A stretch of 64,000 bases of DNA from Pseudomonas mandelii (GTDB lineage: Bacteria > Pseudomonadota > Gammaproteobacteria > Pseudomonadales > Pseudomonadaceae), in NCBI RefSeq assembly GCF_900106065.1, contig NZ_LT629796.1, forward strand, positions 4,371,501 to 4,435,500, given 5' to 3'. This document shows positions 62,401-64,000 of the stretch, piece after piece. The position numbers and the translations under genes are program-made. How positions within the stretch are numbered: position 1 is the first letter of the stretch; every line of letters begins with the position of its first letter. Under the pieces are notes generated by a model that was given only the letters and a program-made list of their open reading frames with translations, was not told the DNA's origin and did not search any database.

Positions 62401-64000
62401 GTCGCTTCGATCAGGCGGTGACGGGCGTCGTAGCGGTAGGCAATCAGCGTTTGCTCTGTACGCCAGGCGTCCATCAATCCGTCGGTGGGGTGAAACGACT
62501 GATACTCGACCGTAACGATGTGCCGGCGCTCGTAACGCAACAGCAGTGAACGTCCCGCGCCGTTATCGACGCGTTGAATGCGATCCTGACGGTCGCGGGT
62601 GATATGCAGCCGGTTGTCGTAGGCATCACTGATGGACGTCAGGCGACCATTTTCAAAGTGATAGAACCGTGGAGACTCACCCGCCAGCGCAACAATCAGC
62701 TCCTCGGGTTTGTTTCCGAGATAAATGGCCGAGCGGGACAGGCTGTTATGAATCGCCGGACGCGAAAGACCGGGCAGTGGAAACGTCGTGCGACGGTTTT
62801 CATGGTCGGTCCAGACGACCTGTTCTGCGTCCAGCTCCAGGCGATGCGCCAGCGAATGACTCCAACCCCAACCCAGCCCGCAATCCATTTCCACGGCGCT
62901 GGTTCGGTACAACCGGGTAAACGCGAAAGGCAGCAAGCCGTTAAGCGATCCATCGTCCAGTGTCAGCAATTCTTCGCCGGTGACCATCGACACCGGGCAA
63001 CCGTTGGTGCAGGTCAGCGGCCCGCAATCGGCACTATCGCCGTTGGGATTTTTCGCTTGATCGGGAACGTCGTCACGGTGCTCCTGCCGACCCAATCGGG
63101 TCATGGCTGCGGATTTGTCGCGAGCAATGGCGACTGGATTCTGCACTGTCAAAACCGGCGCAGTGCCCAGGTTGATCTGCAACGGCACGGCGGGTGCGGG
63201 GTTTAGCGGAGCATTTCGGACATTGACCGCAAGGGGTTTGAGTACGCCCGCGTGGGGCGTCAGGTCGGACTGGGTGCCGAGCTCGGCCAACCTCAGGCTC
63301 GCGGCAGCCAGCCATTTGCGCGCGCGGTCGGATTTGACCTTGTCCAGCACCTTGGCGCTGATGCCGAGCTTCAACCCGGCAGGGCCTGTGAGGCGCGCCA
63401 GCAGGAAGCCGATCAATATGCCTGTGCGAATCTCTGCCACGACTTCGGCGATGAACTGCGGCGGCAACATCCTCAGCCAACTGGTGATCGCCGCCAGATG
63501 AATGAACATCAGCGGCTCATCACTCAACACCAGCAGCAGGTTGGCGATGGATTCCGCTGAAGCCTCCAGCAGCGTTTCAAGTTCGGTTTCGGTCAGGTAT
63601 TCAAGGAGTTTTTCACTGTTGGCTTGCAGGTCCGCGATCAGCGCGTAGATCTGCTTCACGTCATCCCACAACCCGTTCAGCGAATTCTCGAAACCGCGCC
63701 AGTCGGCCTGTTGCAGCTGGCCGTAACGCTTGATGAAACCGGCCTCGGCGAACTCGGCCCATGAGGGTTCGAATTCGGTCGTCCACTCGTTACGCAGCCA
63801 GCCTTCCAGACCGCTGATGACGCCTTGATAAGAGGCATAAAGCGCTTTGACATGCTCAGCGGAAACATTCGGGAAGAAGGTGATGCGATAACGCAGGCTG
63901 CGTTCGCACTCGCGGATTTCGAGGATGCCGCTAGGGCCGATCTCGTCATAAACCGGCTTGCCGAACGTACCGTCAGCGTTCAAAGGCTCAAGCATCACCG
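59457..64000 (-). CDS. Rhs-family toxin with C-terminal ADP-ribosyltransferase-like tip (5' end outside window)
   Basis: At least 1513 residues; the frame is still open at the window edge. About 330 N-terminal residues, with a hydrophobic stretch, precede the DUF6531-like start ([16 protein letters not shown]). Dozens of YD repeats follow ([18 protein letters not shown] and similar), ending in the conserved [20 protein letters not shown] and the cleavage-type motif DPLGL. The last 172 residues (59457-59975) form the variable tip: [14 protein letters not shown], STSTD and [10 protein letters not shown] match the R, STS and ExE elements of Arg-directed ADP-ribosyltransferases. Rhs proteins are delivered by type VI secretion or similar systems; no vgrG or EagR gene is in the window. 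An immunity gene overlaps the stop. Confidence 0.85.
   Translation of the reverse strand, partial: [1513 protein letters not shown]

Overview
The window looks like a chromosomal segment of a Pseudomonas of the fluorescens/putida type. The evidence is the gene order (rluA-minEDC-lpxL-patatin; smr-prmB-aroC-mtnBDC-speE), the high-GC coding style, and many palindromic REP doublets of the GTAGGAGCGA...CGCGAA kind between genes. All product names come from reading the translations; no database search was run.

Layout. 0-6.3 kb: a glycosyltransferase-like protein, RluA, the MinCDE division-site system, an LpxL-type lipid A acyltransferase and a patatin-like lipase. 6.3-15.2 kb: a purine salvage and breakdown cluster. 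Two Tsx-type outer-membrane channels and an NCS2 permease bring substrate in. PuuD, UraH, UraD, PuuE, Alc and AllA then take urate through 5-hydroxyisourate, OHCU, allantoin, allantoate and ureidoglycolate to glyoxylate and urea. 15.4-23.1 kb: an accessory block of three large leftward genes, namely two paralogous proteins of unknown function and a 1199-residue protein with a hydrophobic, pore-former-like region followed by RTX-like repeats. 23.3-25.5 kb: a LysE exporter and an AzgA-type purine permease. The permease promoter carries the same TTGTATACAA palindrome as the puuE and uraH promoters, so the accessory block appears to sit inside a purine regulon.

25.6-42.3 kb: mostly housekeeping genes: glutaredoxin-like protein, FolE, Smr protein, isochorismatase-like protein, PrmB, AroC, an MFS transporter, MtnB/MtnD/MtnC of methionine salvage, a FATP-type acyl-CoA synthetase, an ankyrin protein, SpeE and an RraB-like protein. 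42.5-45.8 kb: a three-gene operon (ATP-grasp, alpha-E, transglutaminase) preceded by a textbook RpoN promoter and a near-consensus NtrC site. 46-54.4 kb: a cytochrome c fusion, a 31-residue membrane microprotein, a thiolase/multifunctional beta-oxidation pair, a class I amidotransferase, CorA, PlsC and a crotonase. 54.7 kb: tRNA-Ser(GGA) with a recognisable promoter and terminator.

55-64 kb: an accessory right end with YbjQ, two tandem glycine-zipper proteins, two very acidic small proteins, a Gly/Ser-rich exported protein, and a large Rhs protein running off the window. The Rhs C-terminal tip looks like an ADP-ribosyltransferase toxin. A putative immunity gene overlaps the rhs stop, and a second copy lies about 716 bases away. 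That second copy seems to come from a segmental duplication that also copied the 3' end of the Gly/Ser-rich gene.

The most notable items are the Rhs ADP-ribosyltransferase with its duplicated immunity locus, the three-gene accessory block at 15-23 kb, the shared purine operator, and the predicted NtrC/RpoN control of the ATP-grasp operon.
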